38,091 nucleotides of DNA, taken from NCBI RefSeq assembly GCF_024808875.1, contig NZ_JANUCT010000023.1, positions 1 to 38,091 of the forward strand. Reading direction: 5' to 3'. Shown here piece by piece: positions 26,777 to 34,555 of the stretch (position 1 is the stretch's first letter; each line of letters begins with the position of its first letter). A program made the translations under genes and the position numbers. Under the pieces are notes generated by a model. The model was not told the DNA's origin. It ran no database searches and saw only the letters and a list, made by a program, of their open reading frames with translations. The DNA comes from Methylohalomonas lacus. GTDB lineage: Bacteria > Pseudomonadota > Gammaproteobacteria > Methylohalomonadales > Methylohalomonadaceae.

Positions 26777-27013
26777 CCGTGTTAGGCCAATGAATGCGAT
26801 GGAAAACCCGTTTTGGAAACGCTGTTACTGGCAACCCAGAGTGAACAGATTGGCCCTGTTTACGAAACAGCCAACAGCCGGCCAAGGCGGGGAAAAAACG
26901 TGCCCGCAGTGTTACCATGAACACTCAAGAACGCATACAATGCGGGACTGACCCCGGCGGGCGCCGGAATTCCGGCTCCAATAACAGATTTATCCGCGGA
27001 ACCAGAGTTTAGC

Positions 27014-28030
27014 GTGAGCGATTCCAGACCCTATAAAATGAGTCAGCATGATGCGATCAGCGTCATGGCGCCGGCCCGGCTGCACCTGGGGTTTGTCGAC
27101 TTGAATGGCGCTCGCGGCCGGCGCTTCGGCAGTCTCGGTCTGGGCATCGAGGATCTAGGCATCGAGCTCAACGCCAGCCCGCACGACAGCGTCGAGGTCA
27201 GCGGCCCGGCCGCCGCCCGCGCTGCCGACTATGCCCGTCAGCTGCTGACGCACCATGGCATCGATCGGGGTGTGCAGTTGACCATCAAGCACACCATTCC
27301 CGAACACGCCGGACTTGGTTCCGGCACCCAGCTGGCCCTGGCGGTCGGCGTGGCAGTGGCACGCCTGTATGACCTGCCGGCGGCCCCGGAACAGGTCGCC
27401 GCCATCCTCGATCGCGGCAGCCGTTCCGGCATCGGTATCGGCAGTTTCAGCCACGGCGGCTTCATCGTCGATGCCGGTCGTGGCGACGACACGCTGGTGC
27501 CACCGGTGGTCAGCCGGCTGCATTTTCCCGAGGCCTGGCGGCTGGTGCTGATGTTCGATCCGGACTGCGCGGGGCTCAGCGGGCCGCCGGAGCGGGCCGC
27601 GTTCGAGAACCTGCCGCCAATGCAGCCGGAAGTGGCGGATCGCATCAGCTGGCTGGTCTTGATGCAGGTTCTGCCGGCCATTGCCGAGGCCGATTGTGCT
27701 CGTTTTGGCGACGGCATCAGCCGTATCCAGCAGTACATCGGCGACTACTTCGCGCCGGTACAGGGTGGCGTTTTTTACAGCGACAGGGTCGCCGCCGCGG
27801 CCGAACAGTTACGCGCCGCCGGCGCCACGGGTATCGGCCAGAGTTCCTGGGGGCCGACCGGCTTCGCCGTATTCCCCAGCGAGACCCAGGCGCACCAGGC
27901 GTTGCGCGGGTTACGCGATGCGGAGCGTTTGCCGGATGGCCTGGACATCCGCATCTGCCGCGGCCGCAACGCGCCGGCCGAGATCCAGCCGGACGCCGCC
28001 GCGGCCAGCCGCCGCCTGCAGGGGCTGTGA
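27014..28030 (+). CDS. mptG: Beta-ribofuranosylaminobenzene 5'-phosphate synthase (H4MPT synthesis)
   Basis: The roughly 338-residue protein is a GHMP-kinase-fold enzyme of the beta-RFAP synthase family (called orf4/mptG in methylotrophs). It joins p-aminobenzoate or 4-hydroxybenzoate to PRPP in the first committed step toward methanopterin. The N-terminal APARLHLGFVDLNG and the glycine-rich IPEHAGLGSGTQLALAVG (near residues 95-113) are the family signature, and RSGIGIGSFSHGGFIVDAGR follows. The C-terminal segment GIGQSSWGPTGFAV is also typical. GTG at 27014 was used; ATG at 27038 is an alternative that would drop eight residues. First gene of the plus-strand unit. Confidence 0.92.
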   Translation: MSDSRPYKMSQHDAISVMAPARLHLGFVDLNGARGRRFGSLGLGIEDLGIELNASPHDSVEVSGPAAARAADYARQLLTHHGIDRGVQLTIKHTIPEHAGLGSGTQLALAVGVAVARLYDLPAAPEQVAAILDRGSRSGIGIGSFSHGGFIVDAGRGDDTLVPPVVSRLHFPEAWRLVLMFDPDCAGLSGPPERAAFENLPPMQPEVADRISWLVLMQVLPAIAEADCARFGDGISRIQQYIGDYFAPVQGGVFYSDRVAAAAEQLRAAGATGIGQSSWGPTGFAVFPSETQAHQALRGLRDAERLPDGLDIRICRGRNAPAEIQPDAAAASRRLQGL

Positions 28031-28079
28031 GCGGCGCAACCGAATTCATTCACACGCGACAATCAAAGACGGAAATCCG

Positions 28080-28997
28080 ATGAAAGACCCGTACCTGCTA
28101 CACGTATTCAATCCAACCAAAAATGTCAGCCCGTTCGATGTGAACATGGCCTATGAGGCCGAGTTCGACGGCGTAATCCCCTACAGCGAAGTGACCCTGG
28201 AAGAAGTTCACGACCTGACCCAGGACACGATTTTCTCGCGCGGCCCGACCGGCGTGAAGCGCACCGGCATTTTCATTGGTGGCCGCGAGTTCGGTCTGGC
28301 CATGGACATGCTGAACCGGGCGAGGTCGGCCATGGTGCCGCCGTTCGAGGTCTCGGTGTTCGCCGATCCGAGCGGCGCCATTACCACCGCAGCCGCGCTG
28401 GTCGCCGCCGTTGAAGTCCAGTTCAAGCGCAAGACCGGCGAGGCGTTGAAGGACAAGAACATTCATATTATCGGTGGTACCGGTCCGGTCGGTATCTGTG
28501 CCGGCATTCTGGCGGCCAACTGCGGCGCCAACGTCTACCTGGTCAGCCATCGCGGCGCCGAGGCGGCCCAGCACATCGCCAACGAGTACAACAAGCGCTA
28601 CGACGTCGATATGCGCGGTGCCGATGGCGCCAGTGACGAGGACCACAAGAAATACCTGCAGGAATGCGACGTGGTCATCGGTTCGGCCAAGGCCGGTCTG
28701 CAGGTGCTGTCGAAGAAACTGATGGGGGATGCACCGCGCCTGCAGGTGGCCGCCGACGTCAACGCCGTGCCGCCGCTGGGCCTGGAAGGTGTCGGCGTGC
28801 ACGACATGGGCAAGGAGCTCGACTTCACGCCCAACAAGGCGCTCGGTATCGGCGCGCTGGGCGTCGGCAACATCAAGTACAAGGTACACTACCGCATGTT
28901 CGAGCTGATGAAGCAGGCCGACAAGCCGCTGTACCTGGACCACGAGAAGGCCTTCGAGGCAGCCCGCGAGTTCGCCGCCGAGGCCAAGACCAAGTAA
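28080..28997 (+). CDS. mtdB: NAD(P)-dependent methylene-H4MPT dehydrogenase
   Basis: The 305-residue MtdB oxidises methylene-H4MPT to methenyl-H4MPT. The Rossmann-type nucleotide-binding site is IIGGTGPVGICAGILAA at about 139-155; the N-terminal KNVSPFDVNMAYEAEFD matches the substrate-binding part. The C-terminal segment GVGNIKYKVHYRMFELM is normal. The start ATG at 28080 has GGAA six bases upstream; it begins 50 bases after the preceding stop. The reading frame continues upstream inside the mptG region, but the first plausible start for the family is here. Confidence 0.95.
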   Translation: MKDPYLLHVFNPTKNVSPFDVNMAYEAEFDGVIPYSEVTLEEVHDLTQDTIFSRGPTGVKRTGIFIGGREFGLAMDMLNRARSAMVPPFEVSVFADPSGAITTAAALVAAVEVQFKRKTGEALKDKNIHIIGGTGPVGICAGILAANCGANVYLVSHRGAEAAQHIANEYNKRYDVDMRGADGASDEDHKKYLQECDVVIGSAKAGLQVLSKKLMGDAPRLQVAADVNAVPPLGLEGVGVHDMGKELDFTPNKALGIGALGVGNIKYKVHYRMFELMKQADKPLYLDHEKAFEAAREFAAEAKTK

Positions 28998-29004
28998 GCC
29001 GGCA

Positions 29005-30153
29005 ATGAGCGGGACGTCCGCCCGCCCGCCCCGAAGATTGCTGATCATTGCACGATCGGGCCGGGCGCTGGCGGCGTCGGCACGGCGTGCCGGTTACTCC
29101 TGCGACGTCATCGACCAGTTTGCCGACGCCGACACCCGGGCGCTGAGTGACTTCTGCCGGGTCGCGGCACAGCTGACACCGGCCGTGCTCGCGCCGTTGC
29201 TGGCTGAATGGCATGACCGGGCCGGCGATGCCAATATTATCGTCGGCGGTGGCATTGAGGCGCAGCCGGCGCTGGTCGACTGGCTGACCGAATACGCACC
29301 GGTAGCGGCCAACAGCGCCGCGATGCTGGCGGCGCTCAAGCAGCCCCGTAAGCTGGCGGCATTGCTGGATGAGCTCGCCATTCCGCACCCGGCGATCGTG
29401 ACTGATGCAGACGCCGCCCAGGGGCCGGCGACGGACTGGCTGGTCAAGCAGACCGGGGCTGACGGCGGCGGACACGTCCGCGGCTGGCAGCCCGCTGGCG
29501 GCCTGGGTACAGACGAGTACCTGCAGCGCCGCTGCAGCGGCCGGCCGGCGTCGGTAGTCTTTCTGGCCGGCGGTCACGGCGCGCGGCTGGTTGGCTACAA
29601 TCATTGTCTGCAGGCAGCAGCGCAGACCGGCGATGCCGACGATTACCGCTTCGCCGGTGCGATCGCGGCGCCCTGGCCGGCGTCCCTGACCGCAGCCATT
29701 GCCGCGGCGGTGAGCAGGCTGGTCGCCGCAACCGGTCTGCGCGGTTTGTGTGGTGTCGATCTGCTGGTCGACGAGTCGAGCGGTGCGTTTGTCCTGCTGG
29801 AGGTGAACCCGCGACCGCCGGCGAGCTTCGAACTGCACGAGCAGGGTGGCAGCCTGGTCGCCGCTCATCTGGCGGCCTGCGACGGCCGTTTGCCGACTGA
29901 CTGGCCGGCAGCGGGCGACTGTCCCGGCAAGCTGGTCGTCTACAGCGGAGACGCGGTCGCGGTGCCCGGCGACATCGCCTGGCCGGACTGGAGCGCGGAT
30001 CGGCCACCGGCCGCCAGCCGGCTGCAGGCGGGCACGCCGCTGTGTACGGTGTTCGCCCGCGCGGCGACACCGGCGGCCTGTGAACAGGCGCTGTACGCGC
30101 GCCGAGATAAATTGATTAAAAGCATTAAAAATAATTCACAAATTACTGATTAA
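29005..30153 (+). CDS. ATP-grasp protein of the H4MPT island (orfY-like)
   Basis: The 382-residue protein resembles the ATP-grasp gene found between mtdB and mch in methylotrophs (orfY). ATP-grasp features include DWLVKQTGADGGGHVRGW (lysine and glycine-rich loop), the segment RGLCGVDLLVDES, and EVNPRPPASFEL near residue 272-283, which supplies metal ligands Glu/Asn. The N-terminal domain is a Rossmann-like pre-ATP-grasp fold (RRLLIIARSGRALAASARRAGY). The substrate is unknown; the context suggests cofactor (methanopterin or methylofuran) modification. The gene starts eight bases after mtdB, and its last codons run into an AT-rich patch before mch. Confidence 0.8.
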   Translation: MSGTSARPPRRLLIIARSGRALAASARRAGYSCDVIDQFADADTRALSDFCRVAAQLTPAVLAPLLAEWHDRAGDANIIVGGGIEAQPALVDWLTEYAPVAANSAAMLAALKQPRKLAALLDELAIPHPAIVTDADAAQGPATDWLVKQTGADGGGHVRGWQPAGGLGTDEYLQRRCSGRPASVVFLAGGHGARLVGYNHCLQAAAQTGDADDYRFAGAIAAPWPASLTAAIAAAVSRLVAATGLRGLCGVDLLVDESSGAFVLLEVNPRPPASFELHEQGGSLVAAHLAACDGRLPTDWPAAGDCPGKLVVYSGDAVAVPGDIAWPDWSADRPPAASRLQAGTPLCTVFARAATPAACEQALYARRDKLIKSIKNNSQITD

Positions 30154-30179
30154 AAATACATTACTAAGGAAGCCAAGGC

Positions 30180-31157
30180 ATGACTGACAAGCCAGAAAAC
30201 CGCCCGAGCGTGAACCAGCTCACCGCCCCGCTGGTCGACGCACTCGTCGACGACGCCGATCTCCTGCGCCTCGGCGTCAGTACCATGGACAACGGCACAC
30301 GTGTCATCGACGCCGGCATCGAGGCCCGCGGCGGGCTTGAGGCCGGCCGCCTGATCGCCGAGATCTGCATGGGGGGTCTGGGCAGTGTCAGCCTGCGCGC
30401 GTCGAGCAGCTTCAAGCGCTGGGCCTGGAACCTCGACGTGTATTCCACCGAGCCGGTGCTGGCCTGTCTCGGCAGCCAGTACGCCGGCTGGGCGCTGTCG
30501 CACGGCGAGGGCAAGAGCGCGTTTTTCGGCCTGGGTTCCGGCCCCGGCCGTGCCATGGGCAGCAAGGAGGACCTGTTCAAGGAACTGGGCTATCGCGACA
30601 GTGGCGACAGCGCCTGCCTGGTGATGGAGGTCGACCAGCTGCCGCCGGTAGAGCTGGTGGATAAAATTGCCGAAATGTGCGGTATTAAGGCAGACAAATT
30701 AACGTTGATTCTAACTCCGACCAGCAGTCTCGCCGGCTGCGTACAGGTCGTCGGCCGGGTGCTGGAAACGGCTTTGCACAAGGCCCATGCGCTTGAATTC
30801 CCGCTGGAGAAAATCGTCGACGGTGCCGGCAGCGCGCCGCTGTGCCCGCCGTCCGGCGATTTCCTCACCGCCATGAGCCGCACCAACGACGCCATCCTGT
30901 TCGCCGGCCAGGTGCAGCTGTTTGTCGACGCCGATGACGACGATGCCAAACAGCTGGCCGAGCAGCTGCCGAGCAGCGCGTCGAAGGACTACGGCAAGCC
31001 GTTCGGCGAGATCTTCAAGGCGGTCAACTACGACTTCTACCAGATCGATCCGATGCTGTTCAGTCCGGCGCGCGTGACCGTCTCGGTGATGAAGTCCGGC
31101 AAGTCCTATCATGCCGGCAGCCTCGACGAGCCGTTGCTGGATCGCTCGTTCGGCTGA
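30180..31157 (+). CDS. mch: Methenyl-H4MPT cyclohydrolase
   Basis: The 325-residue Mch hydrolyses methenyl-H4MPT to 5-formyl-H4MPT. Conserved segments are DNGTRVIDAGIEARGGLEAG, AEICMGGLG, GEGKSAFFGLGSGPGRAM and VVGRVLETALHKAH; length is normal. AAGGA nine bases upstream supports the ATG. A TTCACA (30135-30140) and a TACATT (30157-30162) 16 bases apart look like a weak promoter, but its start would fall at the ribosome-binding site, so it is only a hint. Followed seven bases later by the orf5-like gene. Confidence 0.95.
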   Translation: MTDKPENRPSVNQLTAPLVDALVDDADLLRLGVSTMDNGTRVIDAGIEARGGLEAGRLIAEICMGGLGSVSLRASSSFKRWAWNLDVYSTEPVLACLGSQYAGWALSHGEGKSAFFGLGSGPGRAMGSKEDLFKELGYRDSGDSACLVMEVDQLPPVELVDKIAEMCGIKADKLTLILTPTSSLAGCVQVVGRVLETALHKAHALEFPLEKIVDGAGSAPLCPPSGDFLTAMSRTNDAILFAGQVQLFVDADDDDAKQLAEQLPSSASKDYGKPFGEIFKAVNYDFYQIDPMLFSPARVTVSVMKSGKSYHAGSLDEPLLDRSFG

Positions 31158-31164
31158 CGCCACC

Positions 31165-32103
31165 ATGACCACGGAGCTGCCGCCGGCCAACCGCCGGGTT
31201 GCGATCTTCACCGACGATCCGGGTTGGCACGGCCGCGGCCTCGTCCAGGCGCTGGCCGCGCGCGGCTACAGCGGGCACTTCGTGTCGCTGGCCGACTGCC
31301 GGCTGGAACCCGGCCGTGTGCCCCTGGATGTCGTGGTGCCGGGCTTCGCCCGCCGGGCCCCGGCGGCGGTGTTCGTTCGCGGTGTGCCGGGGGGCAGTCT
31401 CGAGCAGGTTATCCTGCGATTGAATATCCTGCACGCACTGGAATGGCTGGGCGTGCCGGTCATGAATGGCCCGCGGGTCATCGAACGCACCGTCGACAAG
31501 GGTCTGACGACCCTGCTGCTGACCCGTGCCGGCCTGCCGACGCCGCCGACTTGGATCTGCGAGTCGACCGGCCAGGCACGCAGCATCATCCGGCGCGAAC
31601 TGGCCGCCGGTCACCGGGTGGTCGGCAAGCCGCTGTTCGGCTCGCAGGGCGAGGGTCTGCAACTGTTCGATGCGACCAGTTCGGTCAGCGCCCACGGCGA
31701 GTTCTGCGGTGGCGCCTACTACCTGCAACGCTTTGTCGAGCGCATGCCGAACGACTGGTCGGACATTCGCGTGTTCGTCATCGACGGCGCGGCGGTCGCG
31801 GCCATGACCCGGCGCGGCGAGCACTGGATCACCAACCGCGCCCAGGGCGCACGCTGCGAGGCGTTGCCGCTGACGCCCGAACTGACGCGCCTGGCCGTGG
31901 ATGCGGCCCGCGCCGTCGGTGCCGACTACGCCGGTGTCGATCTTATAACCGACATTAATAACAACCTTTATCTTATTGAAGTCAATGGTATTCCAGCCTG
32001 GTATGGACTCAAGCAGGCAACCGGCATGGACATGGCGCCGCGGCTGATCGACAGCCTCCTGGCGCGGCTGCCGAAACCGGACCTGGCGGTTATCTCGTCG
32101 TGA
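31165..32103 (+). CDS. RimK-like ATP-grasp ligase of the H4MPT island (orf5-like)
   Basis: The 312-residue protein has the ATP-grasp fold: VVGKPLFGSQGEGLQLFD (ATP-binding Lys and loop, residues about 152-169), YYLQRFVER, DIRVFVIDG and GVDLITDINNNLYLIEVNG (metal-binding Glu and Asn). It corresponds to orf5 beside mch in methylotrophs and is related to RimK/MptN amino-acid ligases. A glutamate ligase for methanopterin or the polyglutamate tail of methylofuran is plausible, but it is inference. The stop codon overlaps the GTG of the next gene (GTGA). Confidence 0.85.
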   Translation: MTTELPPANRRVAIFTDDPGWHGRGLVQALAARGYSGHFVSLADCRLEPGRVPLDVVVPGFARRAPAAVFVRGVPGGSLEQVILRLNILHALEWLGVPVMNGPRVIERTVDKGLTTLLLTRAGLPTPPTWICESTGQARSIIRRELAAGHRVVGKPLFGSQGEGLQLFDATSSVSAHGEFCGGAYYLQRFVERMPNDWSDIRVFVIDGAAVAAMTRRGEHWITNRAQGARCEALPLTPELTRLAVDAARAVGADYAGVDLITDINNNLYLIEVNGIPAWYGLKQATGMDMAPRLIDSLLARLPKPDLAVISS

Positions 32104-32963
32104 AGGATCGCCTGTCCGCGGCGGCTGTCGAGCAGTCGCTGCATACCGCGTTTGTCATGGACATCCGCGCCCTCAAGCCCGGCAATGTCCATGCGTATGC
32201 CGCCGGCCACGACATGACGGCGGCGGATTTCGAGCGCAGTGCCGAGGTCAGCGTGCCGTGCCTGTTGCGCAGCGACCGTTCGCCGGGCGAGCGGCTCCAT
32301 GATGCGGTGGCGGCAACCCGCGCCGCGGTGGGCTGCAACACCAACCTCGGCATGCTGCTGCTGGCACTGCCGCTGGTGCTGGCGGTACAGCGGCCGGGGC
32401 AGGGGTCGTTGCAGGCACGCGTGCGGGACGTGTTGCGGTCGCTGGACGAGTTCGCCGACGCCGGGCATTTCTTTGCCGCGATCCGGCTGGCAGCGCCGGG
32501 CGGCCTCGGCGAGACGGAGCAGCATGACGTCAACAAGGCGGCCGACGTCTCGGTCATCACCGCGATGTGTGCGGCGCAGCATCGCGACCGGGTGGCGCGG
32601 CAATATGCCAGCGACTATGCTGATATCTTTGCTGAACCATTAAATGTGCTGCGCGACTGCAAAGAACGCTGGCACAGTGTAGAATGGTCGCTTGTTGCAT
32701 GTTATCTTTCGTTTTTGACACAATTCAGCGATTCCCACATCACGCGCAAGTATGGGGAGTCGGTCGCCCGCGACGTGCGGCAGCAGGGCGACAAGATCTT
32801 GACCAGTTTTTTGAGTTACAGAAATCCGGAAGAGGCCGCGTCAGAACTGCTCGAATTCGATGCTCAGCTCAAGGCAGAGGCCATAAATCCAGGGACGAGC
32901 GCGGATTTGTCAGTGACGTGTTTACTGGTCAGCGAGTTGGAAGAGCGTCTGACCGAACAATAA
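32100..32963 (+). CDS. CitG-family protein of the H4MPT island (orf7-like)
   Basis: The 287-residue protein belongs to the triphosphoribosyl-dephospho-CoA synthase (CitG/MdcB) family. Visible family motifs are ALKPGNVHAY near residue 24, GCNTNLGMLLLALPL near 78-92, HDVNKAADVS near 141-150, and the terminal GTSADLSVT. It is the orf7 type present in H4MPT islands that lack citrate lyase; a role in cofactor assembly is inferred. It starts with GTG overlapping the orf5 stop and ends about 130 bases before fae. Confidence 0.87.
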   Translation: MKDRLSAAAVEQSLHTAFVMDIRALKPGNVHAYAAGHDMTAADFERSAEVSVPCLLRSDRSPGERLHDAVAATRAAVGCNTNLGMLLLALPLVLAVQRPGQGSLQARVRDVLRSLDEFADAGHFFAAIRLAAPGGLGETEQHDVNKAADVSVITAMCAAQHRDRVARQYASDYADIFAEPLNVLRDCKERWHSVEWSLVACYLSFLTQFSDSHITRKYGESVARDVRQQGDKILTSFLSYRNPEEAASELLEFDAQLKAEAINPGTSADLSVTCLLVSELEERLTEQ

Positions 32964-33035
32964 AGTTCGCGATCCGGGGTTGTAGTTCCCTGAATCAAAA
33001 CACACTCGGGGAGTTCCCCGGTCGCACTCAGCAAT

Positions 33036-33096
33036 AAGGAAGGCAGCAATGTCTATCTTGAATAAAATAGTTAGCTTTTTAAAAGGAGAAGCACAG
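33036..33096 (+). other. In-frame upstream start of fae (possible 16-residue extension)
   Basis: AAGGAAGG at 33036-33043 precedes the ATG at 33049 by five bases. From there [16 protein letters not shown] reads in frame into the normal Fae start with no stop. The extension has hydrophobic residues at i, i+3/4 spacing (I, L, I, V, F, L) broken by K and N, so it could be an amphipathic helix. It may alternatively be a translated leader that is not part of the main product. Confidence 0.45.
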
Positions 33097-33609
33097 ATGG
33101 CAAAGATTGATCGAGTACTCACTGGCGAGGCCCTGGTCGGCGACGGTAACGAAGTTGCCCATATCGACCTGCTCATCGGCCCGCGTGGCAGCGCCGCTGA
33201 GAACGCGTTCTGCAACGCCCTGACCAACAACAAAGATGGTTTCAGCACCCTGCTGGCCGTGATTGCACCGAACCTGCCGTGCAAGCCGAACACCATCATG
33301 TACAACAAGGTCACCATCAAGGGCGCTACCCAGGCCGTCCAGATGTTCGGTCCGGCCCAGCGCGGTGTTGCCATGGCTGTGATGGACTGCGTTGAAGACG
33401 GCACCATCCCGGCTGACGAAGCTGATGATGCGTTCATCACCGTTGGCGTTTTCATCCACTGGCTGGCCGAAGACAACAACAAGATCCAGGACTACAACTA
33501 CGAAGCCACCAAGCTCTCGATCAAGCGTGCTATCGCTCGTGAGCCGAAGGCTGCCGAAGTCCTGCAGAAGCGCGGTTCCGCCGACCATCCGTTTGCCGCC
33601 CATTCATAA
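33097..33609 (+). CDS. fae: Formaldehyde-activating enzyme
   Basis: The 170-residue Fae condenses formaldehyde with H4MPT to methylene-H4MPT. The beginning [20 protein letters not shown] and [14 protein letters not shown] (with the catalytic His at residue 22), [11 protein letters not shown], and the end HPFAAHS match Methylobacterium Fae closely. AAAAGGAG eight bases upstream supports the ATG at 33097. A second in-frame ATG at 33049, also with a good ribosome-binding site, would add 16 residues (see the finding). Codon use (GGT, CGT, GCT, AAC) differs from the neighbours and fits very high expression. Confidence 0.97.
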   Translation: MAKIDRVLTGEALVGDGNEVAHIDLLIGPRGSAAENAFCNALTNNKDGFSTLLAVIAPNLPCKPNTIMYNKVTIKGATQAVQMFGPAQRGVAMAVMDCVEDGTIPADEADDAFITVGVFIHWLAEDNNKIQDYNYEATKLSIKRAIAREPKAAEVLQKRGSADHPFAAHS

Positions 33610-33626
33610 GCGGTAAGCTGATCGGC

Positions 33627-33644
33627 TTCAGACTTCGGTCTGAA
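33627..33644 (+). other. Stable hairpin after fae
   Basis: TTCAGAC-TTCG-GTCTGAA is a perfect 7-base stem with a UUCG loop, just 18 bases after the fae stop. No T-run follows, so it is more likely an mRNA 3' stabiliser than a terminator. Confidence 0.6.
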
Positions 33645-33660
33645 TCCGTTTCTGTTCAAG

Positions 33661-33688
33661 TAGTACTGAAATACTAGTACTGAAATAC
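33661..33688. repeat. Tandem direct repeat of 14 bases
   Basis: TAGTACTGAAATAC occurs twice back to back without mismatch. The second copy runs into the ascending arm of the terminator that follows. Confidence 0.85.
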
Positions 33689-33714
33689 CCCGGTTCGCCG
33701 GGGTATTTCTTTTT
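33682..33714 (+). terminator. Rho-independent terminator after fae
   Basis: GAAATACCCCGG-TTCG-CCGGGGTATTTC is a perfect 12-base stem with a UUCG loop, followed by five more Ts. It closes the mptG-to-fae unit. Confidence 0.93.
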
Positions 33715-33735
33715 GTGCGGTCGGAAAGTCTTCTG

Positions 33736-33760
33736 GTGACTGGTAATTGGTTAATTGGTG
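33736..33760. repeat. Degenerate TGGTnATT-type repeat
   Basis: A 25-base array built of ACTGGTAATTGG / TTAATTGGTG, similar to 208-232 and 37959-37972. It lies in the intergenic stretch before the orf9-like gene. Confidence 0.5.
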
Positions 33761-33859
33761 GGGGCGGCGACCACGCCGCGAAGCAAGGTTTGAATGCCGC
33801 GCCATAACCGGTTTTTTGTTCGCCCGCGGTCGGGCCTCGTATAGAGGGGGTCGACCGCT

Positions 33860-34534
33860 TCAGCGACGACAGGCCCGGATTGTCTGCCGGTGCAGGGCGC
33901 TGGACACCAGCGCGCCGTGAATGCCCATATCGTCGAGCCGTTGCAGATCGGTATCGTCGCGCACGCCGCCGGCGGCGTACAGGTGCCGGTCCGGTGCCTG
34001 TCGTTGCAGCTGCTGCAGCCGCTCATAGTCCGGGCCCCGGTTCAGCCCGACCTGGTCCAGCGTCATGACAATGACGTCCGCGGGCCATTGCTCGCCGTGT
34101 TCGTGTATGTCGCGGTCACCGATCGCGGTTTCATTCATAAAATCCAGCGACAGGATCGCCCGCGGCCATTGCGCCAGCTGTTTCTGTGTCTCGCCGGTGG
34201 CCAGGTTTTCCGTGCCGATGACGGGACGCAGGCGCTTGTTGTCCAGGACCGGGATATTGTCGATACGCCCGGCATCCACCCAGAACGCGCAGTCCGACAG
34301 CTGTTCGAGCAGGTGTTCGATCAACGCGTACTGCGGGTTGTGCCCCTGAATGGCATCGAGATCGGCGACGTAGATCGTATCGAAGCGATACAATGCACGC
34401 AGTCCGGTGATGACCGCGAGCGGCTCGCTGCTCTCGGCGAGCGGTGAGCGCAGCGGCTGATAGCCGGCGCGCTGGCCGGCGCGCGCGGCCACAACCTGAC
34501 CGGCGCGGATATCGATAACGGGAATGATCTTCAT
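33860..34534 (-). CDS. HisA-related protein of the H4MPT island (orf9-like)
   Basis: The 224-residue protein is a TIM-barrel relative of HisA. It begins MKIIPVIDIRAGQVVAARAG, a HisA-like phosphate-barrel start, and contains DTIYVADLDAIQGHN and the C-terminal phosphate-binding loop YAAGGVRDDTDL. True HisA would sit in a his operon; none is present, and the type matches orf9 of methylotroph C1 islands, whose step is not established. It is read away from the orf17-like gene with only 21 bases between the start codons. Confidence 0.82.
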   Translation of the reverse strand: MKIIPVIDIRAGQVVAARAGQRAGYQPLRSPLAESSEPLAVITGLRALYRFDTIYVADLDAIQGHNPQYALIEHLLEQLSDCAFWVDAGRIDNIPVLDNKRLRPVIGTENLATGETQKQLAQWPRAILSLDFMNETAIGDRDIHEHGEQWPADVIVMTLDQVGLNRGPDYERLQQLQRQAPDRHLYAAGGVRDDTDLQRLDDMGIHGALVSSALHRQTIRACRR

Positions 34535-34555
34535 TATTCAGGCAAGTGGCAGTAC

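Larger units (their letters stand above)
26654..27013. promoter_or_regulatory. Divergent promoter region between fhcB and beta-RFAP synthase
   Basis: A 360-base region drives two opposite C1 units. It contains nested inverted repeats (26710-26725 and 26719-26776), given separately, and a run AAAAAATCAGCTTATACATC that is AT-rich compared with the flanks. No further gene is supported in it. Confidence 0.6.

Noticed and set aside
33007-33020. Terminator before fae (CGGGGA-GT-TCCCCG)
   Set aside because: The loop of two bases is too small for a stable RNA hairpin and there is no T-run; at most a short palindrome.
33860-34534. True histidine-biosynthesis hisA
   Set aside because: No other his genes are present, the barrel is short of the usual HisA length and the context is a C1 cofactor island, so an orf9-type paralogue is the better call.
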